A stretch of DNA of 64,000 nt from Mycobacterium xenopi (GTDB lineage Bacteria > Actinomycetota > Actinomycetes > Mycobacteriales > Mycobacteriaceae), in the NCBI RefSeq assembly GCF_009936235.1, contig NZ_AP022314.1, positions 3,968,001 through 4,032,000 on the forward strand. The letters run 5' to 3'. The first letter of the stretch is position 1. Each line of letters opens with the position of its first letter. The notes under the pieces are model-generated. The model searched no databases and was not told where the DNA came from. It was given only the letters and a program-made list of their open reading frames with translations. A program made the position numbers and the translations under genes. Positions 50,232 through 59,801 of this stretch are shown piece by piece.

Positions 50232-50866
50232 TACTGCGAGCCTCCCTTCGCGGTGGACTGCGGGGTCGTCTTCTTGGCCGGCGCCGTGGCGGCGGGTGTC
50301 GTCTTTTTAGCCGGTGCCTTCTTGGCGGGAGTCTTCTCGGCGGACGCTTCCTTAGCCGGTGCCTTCTTGGCGGGAGTCTTCTTGGCCGACGCTTCCTCGG
50401 CGGGCGCCTTCGTGGCAGGGGCCTTCTTGGCAGGCGCTTGTTTGGTGGCGGCGGCCTTGCTGGCCTGGGCGCGGCGGGACCGCGACGACTGGGGTGCCCG
50501 CCGATCCTGGGCCGGCCGGCTTTCGACCACTACCGTGATATGGCTCGTGCGCCGGCGAATCCGGAACGCGCGCCCTTGCGCGCGCGGACGGATCCGCTTG
50601 GCGGTCGGCCCGTCGTCGGCGTGCACGGTGGCCACTACTAACGTGGCCGGGTCGAGGCCGTTGTTGTTCTGCGCGTTGGCCGCAGCGCTGGCTATCACCT
50701 TGGCCACCGGCTGGCTGGCCGCCTGCGGCGCCCACCGCAGGATATCGAGCGCCTCCGCTACCGGTTTGCCGCGGACGAGGTCGATCACACGGCGCGCCTT
50801 TCTCGGCGACACCCGAACGAACCGGGCTTTGGCGACCGCAGAGGGGAATTCGGTAGCCGTGGTCAT
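50231..50866 (-). CDS. rplV: 50S ribosomal protein L22 with long Ala/Lys/Pro tail
   Basis: 211 residues. The L22 core (ARFVRVSPRKARRVIDLVRG, ANAQNNNGLDPATLVVATVH, RAFRIRRRTSHITVVVE) ends near residue 115. The rest is an imperfect repeat of PAKKAPA/PAKKTPA units. Such tails occur in mycobacterial L22, with variable repeat number. The core lines the exit tunnel; the tail would reach out from the ribosome surface. The stop of rpsS overlaps the start region by four bases. Confidence 0.95.
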   Translation of the reverse strand: MTTATEFPSAVAKARFVRVSPRKARRVIDLVRGKPVAEALDILRWAPQAASQPVAKVIASAAANAQNNNGLDPATLVVATVHADDGPTAKRIRPRAQGRAFRIRRRTSHITVVVESRPAQDRRAPQSSRSRRAQASKAAATKQAPAKKAPATKAPAEEASAKKTPAKKAPAKEASAEKTPAKKAPAKKTTPAATAPAKKTTPQSTAKGGSQ

Positions 50867-51144
50867 CGACGCTTGGCCTTCCGGTCGTCTTTGATATGTC
50901 CCTTGAAGGTCCGCGTCGGCGCGAATTCACCCAGCTTGTGGCCCACCATCGCCTCAGTGATAAACACCGGCACATGCTTGCGCCCGTCGTGCACGGCGAA
51001 CGTGTGACCGACAAAGTCCGGAATGATGGTTGACCGCCGCGACCAGGTCTTGATGACCTGCTTGGTGTTCTTCTCGTTCTGCGCGTCGACCTTCTTGAGC
51101 AGATGGTCGTCGACGAACGGACCCTTCTTCAGGCTGCGTGGCAT
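50863..51144 (-). CDS. rpsS: 30S ribosomal protein S19
   Basis: 93 residues: MPRSLKKGPFVDDHLLKKVD, IKTWSRRSTIIPDFVGHTFA and MVGHKLGEFAPTRTFKGH. Standard S10-operon position. Confidence 0.97.
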   Translation of the reverse strand: MPRSLKKGPFVDDHLLKKVDAQNEKNTKQVIKTWSRRSTIIPDFVGHTFAVHDGRKHVPVFITEAMVGHKLGEFAPTRTFKGHIKDDRKAKRR

Positions 51145-51156
51145 CGGCTACTCCTC

Positions 51157-51999
51157 TTAACGCCCGTGTTTCTTGCCGGTGCGCCGGCGTCGGACGATGA
51201 GCTTGTCGCTGAGCTTGTGGCGGCGCCGGGTGCGACCCTCAGGCTTGCCCCACGGGCTGACCGGGTGACGACCGCCGGAGGACTTGCCCTCGCCGCCACC
51301 GTGCGGGTGGTCCACCGGGTTCATCACCACACCACGCACCGACGGCCGCTTGCCCTTCCAGCGCATCCGGCCAGCCTTGCCCCAGTTGATGTTGGCCTGC
51401 TCGGCGTTGCCAACCTCGCCGACCGTGGCGCGGCACCGGACGTCGACGCGGCGGATCTCACCACTGGGCATGCGCAGCGACGCGTAGCTGCCCTCTTTGC
51501 CGAGCAACTGAATGCTCGACCCGGCCGAGCGGGCGAGTTTGGCGCCACCACCCGGTCGCAGCTCCACCGCGTGGATCAAGGTACCGGCAGGGATATTGCG
51601 TAGCGGCAAGTTGTTACCGGGTTTGATGTCTGCGTTGGGTCCCGACTCCACCATATCGCCCTGCGAAAGTCCTTGCGGAGCAATGATATAGCGCTTCTCA
51701 CCGTCCAAGTAGTGCAGCAGCGCGATGTTGGCGGTGCGGTTGGGGTCGTATTCGATGTGGGCGACCTTCGCGTTGATGCCGTCCTTGTCGTTGCGACGGA
51801 AGTCGATGATGCGGTATGCGCGCTTGTGGCCACCGCCCCTGTGGCGGGTGGTGATCCGGCCATGCGCGTTGCGCCCACCATGGCCGTGCAGCGGGCGCAC
51901 CAACGACTTCTCCGGGGTCGAGCGGGTGATCTCGGCGAAATCGGAGACGCTGCCGCCGCGGCGGCCGGGAGACGTCGGCTTGTACTTGCGAATTCCCAT
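51157..51999 (-). CDS. rplB: 50S ribosomal protein L2
   Basis: 280 residues: MGIRKYKPTSPGRRGGSVSD, the HGGRNAHGRITTRHRGGGHK block, and RGVVMNPVDHPHGGGEGKSS with the conserved histidine near the peptidyl-transferase centre. Confidence 0.97.
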   Translation of the reverse strand: MGIRKYKPTSPGRRGGSVSDFAEITRSTPEKSLVRPLHGHGGRNAHGRITTRHRGGGHKRAYRIIDFRRNDKDGINAKVAHIEYDPNRTANIALLHYLDGEKRYIIAPQGLSQGDMVESGPNADIKPGNNLPLRNIPAGTLIHAVELRPGGGAKLARSAGSSIQLLGKEGSYASLRMPSGEIRRVDVRCRATVGEVGNAEQANINWGKAGRMRWKGKRPSVRGVVMNPVDHPHGGGEGKSSGGRHPVSPWGKPEGRTRRRHKLSDKLIVRRRRTGKKHGR

Positions 52000-52028
52000 C
52001 TCTGCTAAGTCTTTCTATCCATCCTCGG

Positions 52029-52331
52029 CTATGTCGGTGTGCCGAACAGATCGATCGGCTTGCTGCCCGGCGCCAACGTCACGATGGCGCGCTTGGTGTT
52101 CTTCCGCTTGCCATAGCCGGTCCTGGTGCGCTTGCGTTTACCCTGCCGGTTCGCGGTGTTCACCGACGCCACCTTCACGGAGAAGATCTTCTCGACCGCG
52201 ATCTTGATTTGCGTCTTGTTGGAGTCGGGGTGCACCAAAAACGTGTAGACGTTGTCGTCGATGAGCCCATAGGACTTCTCGGAGATGACTGGTGCCAGGA
52301 TGATGTCGCGGGGGTCGGTGACGGTCGCCAT
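52029..52331 (-). CDS. rplW: 50S ribosomal protein L23
   Basis: 100 residues: DPRDIILAPVISEKSYGLID, FLVHPDSNKTQIKIAVEKIF and NRQGKRKRTRTGYGKR. L23 forms the docking site for trigger factor and SRP at the tunnel exit. One-base overlap with rplD. Confidence 0.96.
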   Translation of the reverse strand: MATVTDPRDIILAPVISEKSYGLIDDNVYTFLVHPDSNKTQIKIAVEKIFSVKVASVNTANRQGKRKRTRTGYGKRKNTKRAIVTLAPGSKPIDLFGTPT

Positions 52332-52987
52332 CAGGCCGAAACCTCCTCGGCAGCTTTGGTATTGGCGGCGATGTATGCGTTGAGCGCCTCAACGGAGAAC
52401 ACCACATCGTCAGCGCGCAGCACGTCATAGGTGTTGAGCTGGTCAGGTGCCAGGATGTGCACGCCGGGTAGATTGCGCGCGCTCTTGGCGCTCGTTTCGT
52501 CGCTGCGTTCGATGACCACCAGCAGCTGCTTGCGGTCGGTCAGCGTGGCCAAAAACGCCTTGGCGCTCTTGGTCGACGGAGTCTGGCCCGACACCAGTTC
52601 GGTGACGGCATGGATTCGGCCATTGCGGGCCCGATCCGACAGCGCACATCGCAGCGCCGCCGCGATCATCTTCTTCGGGGTGCGCTGGCTGTAGTCACGA
52701 GGCTTGGGGCCGTGCACGGTTCCGCCGCCGGTGAACTGCGGAGCCCGAACCGAGCCCTGACGAGCCCGGCCGGTACCCTTCTGCCGGTATGGTTTTCGAC
52801 CGCCGCCGCGCACCTCGCCGCGGGTTTTCGTCGAGTGTGTGCCCTGACGAGCCGCCGCCCGCTGCGCGGTGACCACCTGGTGCATCAACGGGATATTCGC
52901 TTCGACATCGAATAACTCAGCCGGCAGCTCGATTGAACCTTCGGTCTTACCGGCTGGCGATTTGACGTCGATTTTTATGCCTGCCAT
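52331..52987 (-). CDS. rplD: 50S ribosomal protein L4
   Basis: 218 residues: VVTAQRAAARQGTHSTKTRG, the GGGRKPYRQKGTGRARQGS loop that lines the exit tunnel, and GVHILAPDQLNTYDVLRADD. Overlaps the rplC end by one base. Confidence 0.96.
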   Translation of the reverse strand: MAGIKIDVKSPAGKTEGSIELPAELFDVEANIPLMHQVVTAQRAAARQGTHSTKTRGEVRGGGRKPYRQKGTGRARQGSVRAPQFTGGGTVHGPKPRDYSQRTPKKMIAAALRCALSDRARNGRIHAVTELVSGQTPSTKSAKAFLATLTDRKQLLVVIERSDETSAKSARNLPGVHILAPDQLNTYDVLRADDVVFSVEALNAYIAANTKAAEEVSA

Positions 52988-53642
52988 TACTTTTCACCTT
53001 TTTTGATCGCGCTGCGCACCATTACCAGGCCACCCCTGCGCCCTGGTATCGCACCCTTGATCAGCAGCACGCCGTTTTCCGCGTCGACCTTGTGCACCAG
53101 CAGGTTCTGCGTGGTCACCCGGTCGTTACCCATCCGCCCGGCCATCCGGGTGCCCTTGAACACCCGGGCCGGTGTGGCGCAGCCCCCCGATCGAACCGGG
53201 GCGTCGGTGCACGGCTTGAGCGCCGTGGCTGGCACCCTGCCCGCGGAAACCGTGGCGCTTCATGGTGCCGGCGAAGCCCTTGCCCTTGGAGGTGCCGGTC
53301 ACGTCGACGTAGCTGCCGTCGGTGAAGATGTCGGCGGTCAACTCCTGACCCACCTGATACTCGGCGGCCGCTTCCGGGTCGTCGAGCCGCAGCTCGGCCA
53401 GGTGCCCGGCGCGGGTTGACACCCGCGGCGTTGTACTGACCGGCCAACGGCTTGTTGACCTTGCGGGGACTGATCTCGCCGTAAGCCAACTGGATCGCGC
53501 TGTAGCCGTCGCGCTCGGGCGTGCGGATTCGAGTGACCACGTTCGGTCCGGCCTTGACCACCGTGACCGGCACCACCCGGTTGTTCTCGTCGAACACCTG
53601 CGTCATGCCCAGCTTGGTGCCCAGAATGCCTTTTCGCGCCAT
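52987..53642 (-). CDS. rplC: 50S ribosomal protein L3, reading frame broken twice
   Basis: The start (MARKGILGTKLGMTQVFDEN) is intact from 53642 but the frame leaves L3 after QYNAAGVNPRR. The next part (HLAELRLDDPEAAAEYQVGQ to VHRRPGSIGG) is one frame over. The end (CATPARVFKGTRMAGRMGND to SAIKKGEK) is in a third frame. Each shift is one extra base, in CCC at 53405-53407 and CCCCCC at 53183-53188. L3 is essential for 50S assembly and there is no second copy in the window, so these are most likely consensus errors. The true gene would be about 217 residues. Confidence 0.9.
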
Positions 53643-53657
53643 CGGTTCACCAATCTC

Positions 53658-53963
53658 CTACTGGATATTGACGTCGACACTCGCGGGCAGGTCGATGCGC
53701 ATCAACGCATCCACCGTCTTCGGTGTCGGATCGAGGATGTCGATCAGCCGCTTGTGGGTGCGCATCTCGAAGTGCTCCCGCGAGTCCTTGTATTTGTGCG
53801 GCGAGCGGATGACGCAGTAGACGTTCTTCTCGGTCGGCAGCGGCACAGGACCCACCACGCTGGCACCCGTCCGCATGACCGTTTCGACGATCTTGCGGGC
53901 TGAGGCGTCGATGGCCTCGTGGTCGTAGGCCTTGAGCCTGATGCGGATCTTCTGTCCCGCCAC
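53658..53963 (-). CDS. rpsJ: 30S ribosomal protein S10
   Basis: 101 residues: MAGQKIRIRLKAYDHEAIDA, RTGASVVGPVPLPTEKNVYC and HKRLIDILDPTPKTVDALMR. GTG start at 53963 with GAGG upstream. First gene of the S10 operon. S10 also joins the NusB transcription-antitermination complex. Confidence 0.96.
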   Translation of the reverse strand: MAGQKIRIRLKAYDHEAIDASARKIVETVMRTGASVVGPVPLPTEKNVYCVIRSPHKYKDSREHFEMRTHKRLIDILDPTPKTVDALMRIDLPASVDVNIQ

Positions 53964-54449
53964 GCTTCTCTTACCTCGCTGTTCCCGTGTCCGGACCCGG
54001 TGTGCCCGCCGCGCCGATCGACCTGGGTCGATCCGGCGGCGCGCCGGATGTCTGCGCCGCTGTTTACCTGTCCTGGTTCACCGGTCCCCGCGATCGGGTG
54101 TGTCGCCGACACGCAGCCTCGGCGCGCTCATTTCAAGATCGAAATTCGTCGCGCTCCGAGGATGGGACCGGACGCGCCCGTTTGGGCGCCGGTCGGATGC
54201 CCGGCCAGGCGCGAACCCGGCGCAAGGCAACCTGAACAGTATGCCCTAGATCATGGTAACGGCCAAATCTGGTGAGCCGTGACGGGCCGGGCTGATCAGC
54301 ACCGACACCGCCCTCAGCCCTGGTTCCGTACCCGGCTAGCAAGGCGGCTGACAGCCCCGTCGCAAGGGGGGTTGTCATTGAGGTAGAAGCGAGGTAGAAG
54401 TGGCGCCGTCGGCACCACCACCCTGCCTAAGTCGGTTTTGCGGTCCCCG
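53964..54449. other. 486-base leader and promoter region of the S10 operon
   Basis: No gene was recognised here. A perfect 8-base stem, GATCGACC (54016-54023) with GGTCGATC (54026-54033), lies about 50 bases before rpsJ and could fold in the leader RNA. A second hairpin, GACAGCCCC with GGGGTTGTC (54350-54376), lies just after the esterase stop. GAGGTAGAAG occurs twice at 54380-54400 with one base between. The promoter position cannot be fixed by eye. The length leaves room for leader regulation. Confidence 0.4.
54350..54376 (-). terminator. candidate intrinsic terminator after the esterase gene
   Basis: Arms GACAGCCCC and GGGGTTGTC pair over nine bases (one G-U type mismatch) around a 9-base loop. 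It lies about 75 bases downstream of the esterase TGA at 54450-54452. There is no T-tract, which is common for mycobacterial terminators, so the call is tentative. Confidence 0.35.
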
Positions 54450-54677
54450 TCAGCGCTTTCCTTTCAAGCTCGACCAGAACCGGCATTGGTGGGACTCGGC
54501 GAAGTTTGTCTCCACCCTGCTGCCGTCGGGCCGCAGCGACATCCGGGGGCTGCGGGCCGGATCGCCACCCAACGGGGGCCAGGCCGGTTGGCCCGACACT
54601 TTCGGTGCGCCGGTGGTGACGAACTGACTCCAGTAGCTCACCATCTGGCTGGACAGCTTCCGCTGCGCAGGGCTTAG

Positions 54678-56370
54678 CCTGAATCCGTGGATGGGTGATT
54701 TCGTGTTGCCGTCGACGCGGTTGTTTTGGGATGCGGCCGAGTGTGGCGCGGTGGGGCGTGGGTGATCCGCTGGCCTGTACCAGCTTTCCTTTGGGTTCCT
54801 TGGGTCGGGCCTGGGATGGCGGGGCGGACAGGGCTTGGAAGGTGGGGTCAGGCGGCGCGGGGTTGCGCGATCGGGTAACCGATGACGTTGTGCCACAGGG
54901 CCTTCCATCTGGCTCGCCAATGCCAGTGGGCGGGTAGGTGCAGCATTGGTTTGCGGGCCGGGGCGGCGAAGCGGGCCGGGATGTTGATCAGGTCGCGGCG
55001 CAGGGTAGCCCCGCGGGCCACGGCATGGTGGCCACCGGCGAGGGTGCCGACGGCGCGCAGCAGGTTATGGGCGATCACCGCGCAGGCCAGCCAGGCGCAG
55101 TTGGCCGCGAACAGCCCCGACGGGATGTGTGCCAGTGGGCCGTCGATTAAATCGGCGAAGGTGGTTTCGATGATGGCGTGGCGTCGGTGGGTGATATCGG
55201 CCTGGTCGACCGGCAGCGCGGAGTTGGTGACAAACGGGTGATAGCGCCACACCGGAAACAACGCATCCAGGTGGCGGGCGTCTTTGACCCGGCGCACTAC
55301 CAGCCGCACGGTCAGTGTTCGGCCGCGGGCCAGGCGCAGGGTGTAGGGGTTTCGGCGACCTGGGCATCGGAGATCAACGCCCCGGTGTCGGGGTCTTCGA
55401 CCGCGCCCGGGTAGTGCACCGGGGTCCAGGCGGCCTCGTCGATGGCGGCGATCGCGGCGTTGATGCGCTTGTTGCGGCTGATCGACAGGGAGAATTCGGC
55501 GCCTCGCTGAATGCAGGTGGTGATCACTTTCTTGGTGCCAAACATTGAGTCGCCGCGCACCAGGATCGGCGCGTCGGGGTTGATCGCTTTCGCGGTGGTG
55601 ATCGCCTGCTTGAGCTGGTATGCGGCACCGCGCCCGGAGGCGGCTTTGCCGCTCCGTAGCTGCGCCTCGGCGATCACCGGCGCGGCGGTCGCCGTGGAGA
55701 TGGTGGTGATCTGTGGGGACAGGCCCAGCCGCAGCAGCGCGCGGCTGGCGATCTTGGCATGACCGAAGGAGGCGCCCTGCTTGGCGTGGCCGTAGACCGG
55801 GCGCAGCAGCGAGTCGATGTCCAAAAACATCCGCTCGTCGGCGCCAGCCAGCAGCGGGGTGCGCGCCGCCAGTGCGATCAGATGCTCGCGGGCCACTGCG
55901 GCGAGTTGTTTGGTATGCCCGAAGGTGAACTCGCGCAAAAAGATCCCCAACGTCGATGGGGCATATACCTCGTTGAACACCCGGGGTGTGCCGCCGGCGC
56001 GCAGCACATTGGCATCATCGATGCTGTCCGCGCCGCACATCATCCCGGCGACGATCGAGGTCAGCTTGCCAGCCGGGTTGACCGCGCCGGACTTCACCCG
56101 AGTCGACGGCAGATCCACGCGCTCGTTGATCAATTCCGAAAGACCGGTCTGCTCAGCCAGTTCCAGCACTGGCACCAACCCGGCCGCCGACAGCAGATTC
56201 TGCTCGTCAAACACCGCCGATCCGGTGGTGAACGTATACGATGAGTGCATCGAAAGTGCCTTCCCGGACTATGGACAAATGCGGCCTCAGCACTCGTATT
56301 GTCCCAGTTCAGAAGGCATTTTCGCTGTTCACACGCCGATCAAATCACCGGAACCATCCACGGATTTAGG
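54678..56370 (-). mobile_element. IS1380-family-like insertion sequence
   Basis: A 1693-base element. The left end begins CCTGAATCCGTGGATGG and the right end, read inward, begins CCTAAATCCGTGGATGG. CTTAG flanks both sides (54673-54677 and 56371-56375) as the target duplication. It carries a DDE_Tnp_1-type transposase with a broken frame. Its insertion splits the carboxylesterase gene. Confidence 0.9.
54848..56250 (-). CDS. IS1380-like transposase, frameshifted
   Basis: The first frame (55312-56250, 312 residues) starts MHSSYTFTTGSAVFDEQNLL and includes FLDIDSLLRPVYGHAKQGAS and ILVRGDSMFGTKKVI, where the first two catalytic aspartates are expected. The second frame (54848-55309) has HAIIETTFADLIDGPLAHIP with the glutamate of the DDE triad. 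One more C in the run opposite GGGG at 55346-55349 would give AETPYTLRLARGRTLTVRLV and one continuous transposase of about 465 residues. The break is a defect of this copy or a consensus error. Confidence 0.85.
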
Positions 56371-57887
56371 CTTAGCGGTGGCGCCCCGCCGACGGCGAAC
56401 AGGTAGCGCAGCTCCAGGGAGTGGCTGGCGCCCAGCGGAAATGGCGCGCGGCGCAACGGCTCGGGCGCCGGAGCCCCGCGGTCGTCGAACTCGTAGGCAT
56501 ACACGGGTGCTCCCCGGCGCAGCGCTTCGCCGATTCGGTCGGCGACACAGGCAAAGACGCCGTCGGTCACTGCGGCCGCGTAGGCGAGCGACACGTCGCC
56601 GCCGTAGCGGTCGGGCGGATAGTGGGCCCCCACCGCCCGACCGTCGGGGCCGAAGATATCGGCCAGCACGCCCGGATACTCCGCCGCTGTCATGGTCCGG
56701 CCCAACCGCAGGTAGCGCAGCGCAGTGAACATGGTGAACTCGTCCTGGTTGGTGCCGATCAATACCGGAACCTTGGCCCCGTGGCCGGCGCCGAACGCGG
56801 CGACCGGGTCGACCGGCAGTGTCGCTGTCCCGGTCACCGGGCCGGACAGCGAATCCGAATCGCCGATGCGCGAATACCACGGCGGCCGGGCCAGCTTCGC
56901 GGCCGGCAACGCCCGCAGGCACTGGGCGGCGGTCGCGGGGTCGGCGCAGCCCACCGATGCCGCGTAGTCGAGGCTGGTGCGCTGTGCGCTCGCCAGGTCG
57001 ACCTGCGCCTGGCACGGACCGCTCTGCACGATGGCCGCCCGGAACAGCCCTGCCGAACCGGGTGCCACCAGATGGTCACACACCGACATCGCACCCGCCG
57101 ATTCGCCGGCGATGGTTACTCGGGTCGGATCCCCACCGAAGCTGGCGATGTTGTCTCGAACCCAGCGCAGCGCCGCCTGCTGGTCGGCCAGGCCATAGTT
57201 GCCGACACGATCGCCGGCGCCCAGCGACGGGTGGGCCAGAAACCCGAGCGCGCCCAGGCGGTAGTTGACGGTGACCACGACGAGGTGGCCCTGCGCCACC
57301 AGCCACCGTGAGTTGTAGAGGTCGCCGCTGCCGTTGACGAAGCCGCCACCGTGAATCCACACCATCACCGGGTGTTTCTCAGCGGTCGCGCCGAGCGGTG
57401 GGGTCCACACGTTGAGCGTCAGGCAATCCTCGCTCGTCGCCTTGCGGCCACGGCTTTCCTGCATGCACTGGGGGCCCGGCTTACTCGCATCCCGCATTCC
57501 GTGCCATGGCGCCGGTGGTCTCGGCGGCTGCCAGCGCAACGGTCCGACCGGGGGTGCCGCATATGGAATGCCTTGGAAAAGCCGGTAATCCGCGGCGACC
57601 TGACCGCGCACCAGGCCCGCGGCGGTGCGCACCACCCCGGCGTCTGCGGGACTGGCGCGATCTGGCGATTTTTGCCGCGCCAGGACGCCGCCTGACCGCA
57701 CGCCGCAACCAACAGCGCCGTCGCCAACAGCGCGACGGCGCCCGCCCGTGGCCGTAGCGTCGGTGCGATCACCACGAACCGAGCCTAGGACAAGGCCGGG
57801 CCAGCGGATCGACGCAAATCGCTGCCGCGTGGTCGCCGATCACCGACACTGATGCTGGCCATGATGGCCGGCGACCCGAGGAGTCAG

Positions 57888-59138
57888 ATGAGTGCCCCGA
57901 TCATTGACGAAGCTGCGAAAGTATTTGCCGACCCGACCGCCTACACCGACGAACCGCGCCTTCACGCGGCGCTGACCCATCTGCGCGCCCACGCACCGGT
58001 GTCGCTGGTGGATTGTCCGCCGTACCGCCCGTTCTGGGCGATCACCAAACACGCCGACATCATGGAAATCGAGCGGGACAACAACTTGTGGATCAACGAA
58101 CCGCGACCGCTGCTACAGACCGCGCAGAACGACGACATCGCGCGGGCCCAGCTGGAAGCGGGGATGGGACTACGCACGCTGATCCACATGGACGACCCGC
58201 AGCACCGCGTAGTCCGTGCGATCGGCGCAGACTGGTTTCGGCCCAAGGCGATGCGCGCGCTGAAGGTCCGCGTCGACGAGCTGGCCAAAATCTACGTCGA
58301 CAAGATGATGGCGGCCGACGGCGAATGCGACTTCGTGCAGGAGGTCGCGGTGAACTACCCGCTGTATGTCATCATGTCGCTGCTGGGCCTGCCGGAATCG
58401 GATTTCCCGAGGATGCTCAGGCTCACCCAGGAGCTTTTCGGCGGCGACGACGCCGAGTTCAAGCGCGGCAACACCCCCGAAGAACAGCTCCAGGTATTGC
58501 TCGACTTCTTCGGCTATTTCAACGCTCTGACCGCGGCTCGGCGCGAGCACCCAACCGAGGACCTGGCCTCCGCGATTGCCAACGCCCGCGTGGACGGCGA
58601 ACCCCTGTCGGACGTCGAGACCGCGTCGTATTACGTGATCATCGCCACCGCCGGTCACGACACCACCAGCGCGACCATTGCCGGCGGCCTGCAGGCGCTG
58701 ATCGAAAACCCAGACCAACGAAAGCGACTCACCGACAACCTTGATCTGATGCCGCTGGCCACCGAGGAGATGATCCGCTGGGTCACGCCGGTCAAGGAAT
58801 TCATGCGCACCGCAACCGAGGACACTGTCGTCCGCGGAGTGCCGATCGCCAAAGGCGAGTCGGTGTATTTGTCTTACGTTTCCGGCAACCGCGACGAAGA
58901 GGTGTTCCACGACCCGTTCCGCTTCGACGTTGGTCGTGATCCCAACAAACACTTGGCTTTTGGATATGGCGTGCACTTCTGTTTGGGCGCCGCGCTGGCC
59001 CGCATGGAGGTCAATAGCTTCTTCGCAGAGCTGCTGCCGCGGCTGAAATCGATTGAACTGAATGGCGAACCGGAGCTCATTGCGACGGTGTTTGTCGGCG
59101 GGTTGAAGCACCTGCCGATCCGCTACGAGCTGCGCTGA
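57888..59138 (+). CDS. cytochrome P450
   Basis: A 416-residue soluble P450. The I-helix motif is TAGHDTTSATIAGGLQ, the ExxR motif is in LATEEMIRWVTPV, and the heme-thiolate cysteine is about residue 365 in LAFGYGVHFCLGAALAR. The ATG at 57888 follows GAGGAG by four bases; a longer frame opens at 57852. No ferredoxin or reductase gene is adjacent. Its last 62 bases overlap the convergent TetR gene. The P450 subfamily and substrate are not assigned. Confidence 0.9.
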   Translation: MSAPIIDEAAKVFADPTAYTDEPRLHAALTHLRAHAPVSLVDCPPYRPFWAITKHADIMEIERDNNLWINEPRPLLQTAQNDDIARAQLEAGMGLRTLIHMDDPQHRVVRAIGADWFRPKAMRALKVRVDELAKIYVDKMMAADGECDFVQEVAVNYPLYVIMSLLGLPESDFPRMLRLTQELFGGDDAEFKRGNTPEEQLQVLLDFFGYFNALTAARREHPTEDLASAIANARVDGEPLSDVETASYYVIIATAGHDTTSATIAGGLQALIENPDQRKRLTDNLDLMPLATEEMIRWVTPVKEFMRTATEDTVVRGVPIAKGESVYLSYVSGNRDEEVFHDPFRFDVGRDPNKHLAFGYGVHFCLGAALARMEVNSFFAELLPRLKSIELNGEPELIATVFVGGLKHLPIRYELR

Positions 59139-59769
59139 TCGCCTTGCGCTGCTTACGTTGCACGTGCAGGAACCCGTCGACAGCGGCGCGGGCACACTCG
59201 CGGTAGTCGAAATCGGGCAAGGTGCTCAACCGGCCGAGCACCAGCGGGCCGATTAGCAGCGCGATCGCGCGCGAGCGGTCGATCTCGCCCAGCTCGGCGG
59301 CCTCGGGGCTGTCGAAAATAGCGTCAAACGGGGCCGCGTACTGCTGGGCGATCCGCTCGCGCAGCGTGGTGAGCGCGGGACTATCGGCCTGGGTGTGACG
59401 GGGTTCTGGCAGCCGCTGCAGCTCTCCGCCCAGCGCCATCCAGGACATCGCGGCCAGCATGCCGGGTGCCTCCGCGATCAATTCAGCCTCGGCCAGCACT
59501 AACGCGATGAGCCGGTCGCGCAGCGAACCCTCTGCCGGCGGCATCGGCGCGGGCGGCAGCAGGCTGTTGAATGCTGCTGCGAGCAAATCGTTTGCGCTCG
59601 GGAAGTGGCGGTACAGCGTCGCCCGGGCTACGTTGGCGCCGCGAGTGACCGCATCGATCGTCACCGCACCGGGACCTCCGGCGCGTAGCAGCGCTGTGGC
59701 CGCCTCCAGCAGCCGAGCACGCGAACGCGCTGGTCGAGGATCGGTACTGCCCGCGGTGATGTGTGCCAC
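59077..59769 (-). CDS. TetR-family transcriptional repressor
   Basis: A 230-residue regulator with an N-terminal helix-turn-helix (RARLLEAATALLRAGGPGAV, RGANVARATLYRHFPSANDL) and a variable ligand-binding domain. It is divergent from an EmrB-type efflux gene with a perfect inverted repeat between them, the standard arrangement for a drug-responsive repressor. GTG start at 59769. The 3' end is antisense to the end of the P450 gene. Confidence 0.85.
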   Translation of the reverse strand: MAHITAGSTDPRPARSRARLLEAATALLRAGGPGAVTIDAVTRGANVARATLYRHFPSANDLLAAAFNSLLPPAPMPPAEGSLRDRLIALVLAEAELIAEAPGMLAAMSWMALGGELQRLPEPRHTQADSPALTTLRERIAQQYAAPFDAIFDSPEAAELGEIDRSRAIALLIGPLVLGRLSTLPDFDYRECARAAVDGFLHVQRKQRKAISAARSGSAGASTRRQTPSQ

Positions 59770-59801
59770 CTCCCGTCCAAAAAAAGACTACCCGTCTACC
59801 T

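Larger units (their letters stand above)
54450..57775 (-). pseudogene. carboxylesterase (type B), probable lipoprotein, interrupted by an IS1380-like element
   Basis: The main part (56371-57701) has the type B esterase fold: EDCLTLNVWTP, the oxyanion HGGGF, the nucleophile serine about residue 201 in IAGESAGAMSV, the acid in GTNQDEFTMF and the histidine in GASHSLELRYLF. It breaks after GGAPPL. The rest (SPAQRKLSSQMVSYWSQFVT to a TGA at 54450) lies beyond the element. Removing 54678-56370 and one CTTAG restores one frame. The N-terminal lipoprotein signal (LLATALLVAACGQAAS, GTG 57775) is in another frame; one more A in the run opposite TTTTT at 57669-57673 would join it. Confidence 0.85.

Noticed and set aside
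54380..54400. Tandem GAGGTAGAAG repeats as a regulator binding site
   Set aside because: Only two copies, with no dyad symmetry and no clear relation to a promoter; noted only as part of the S10 leader.
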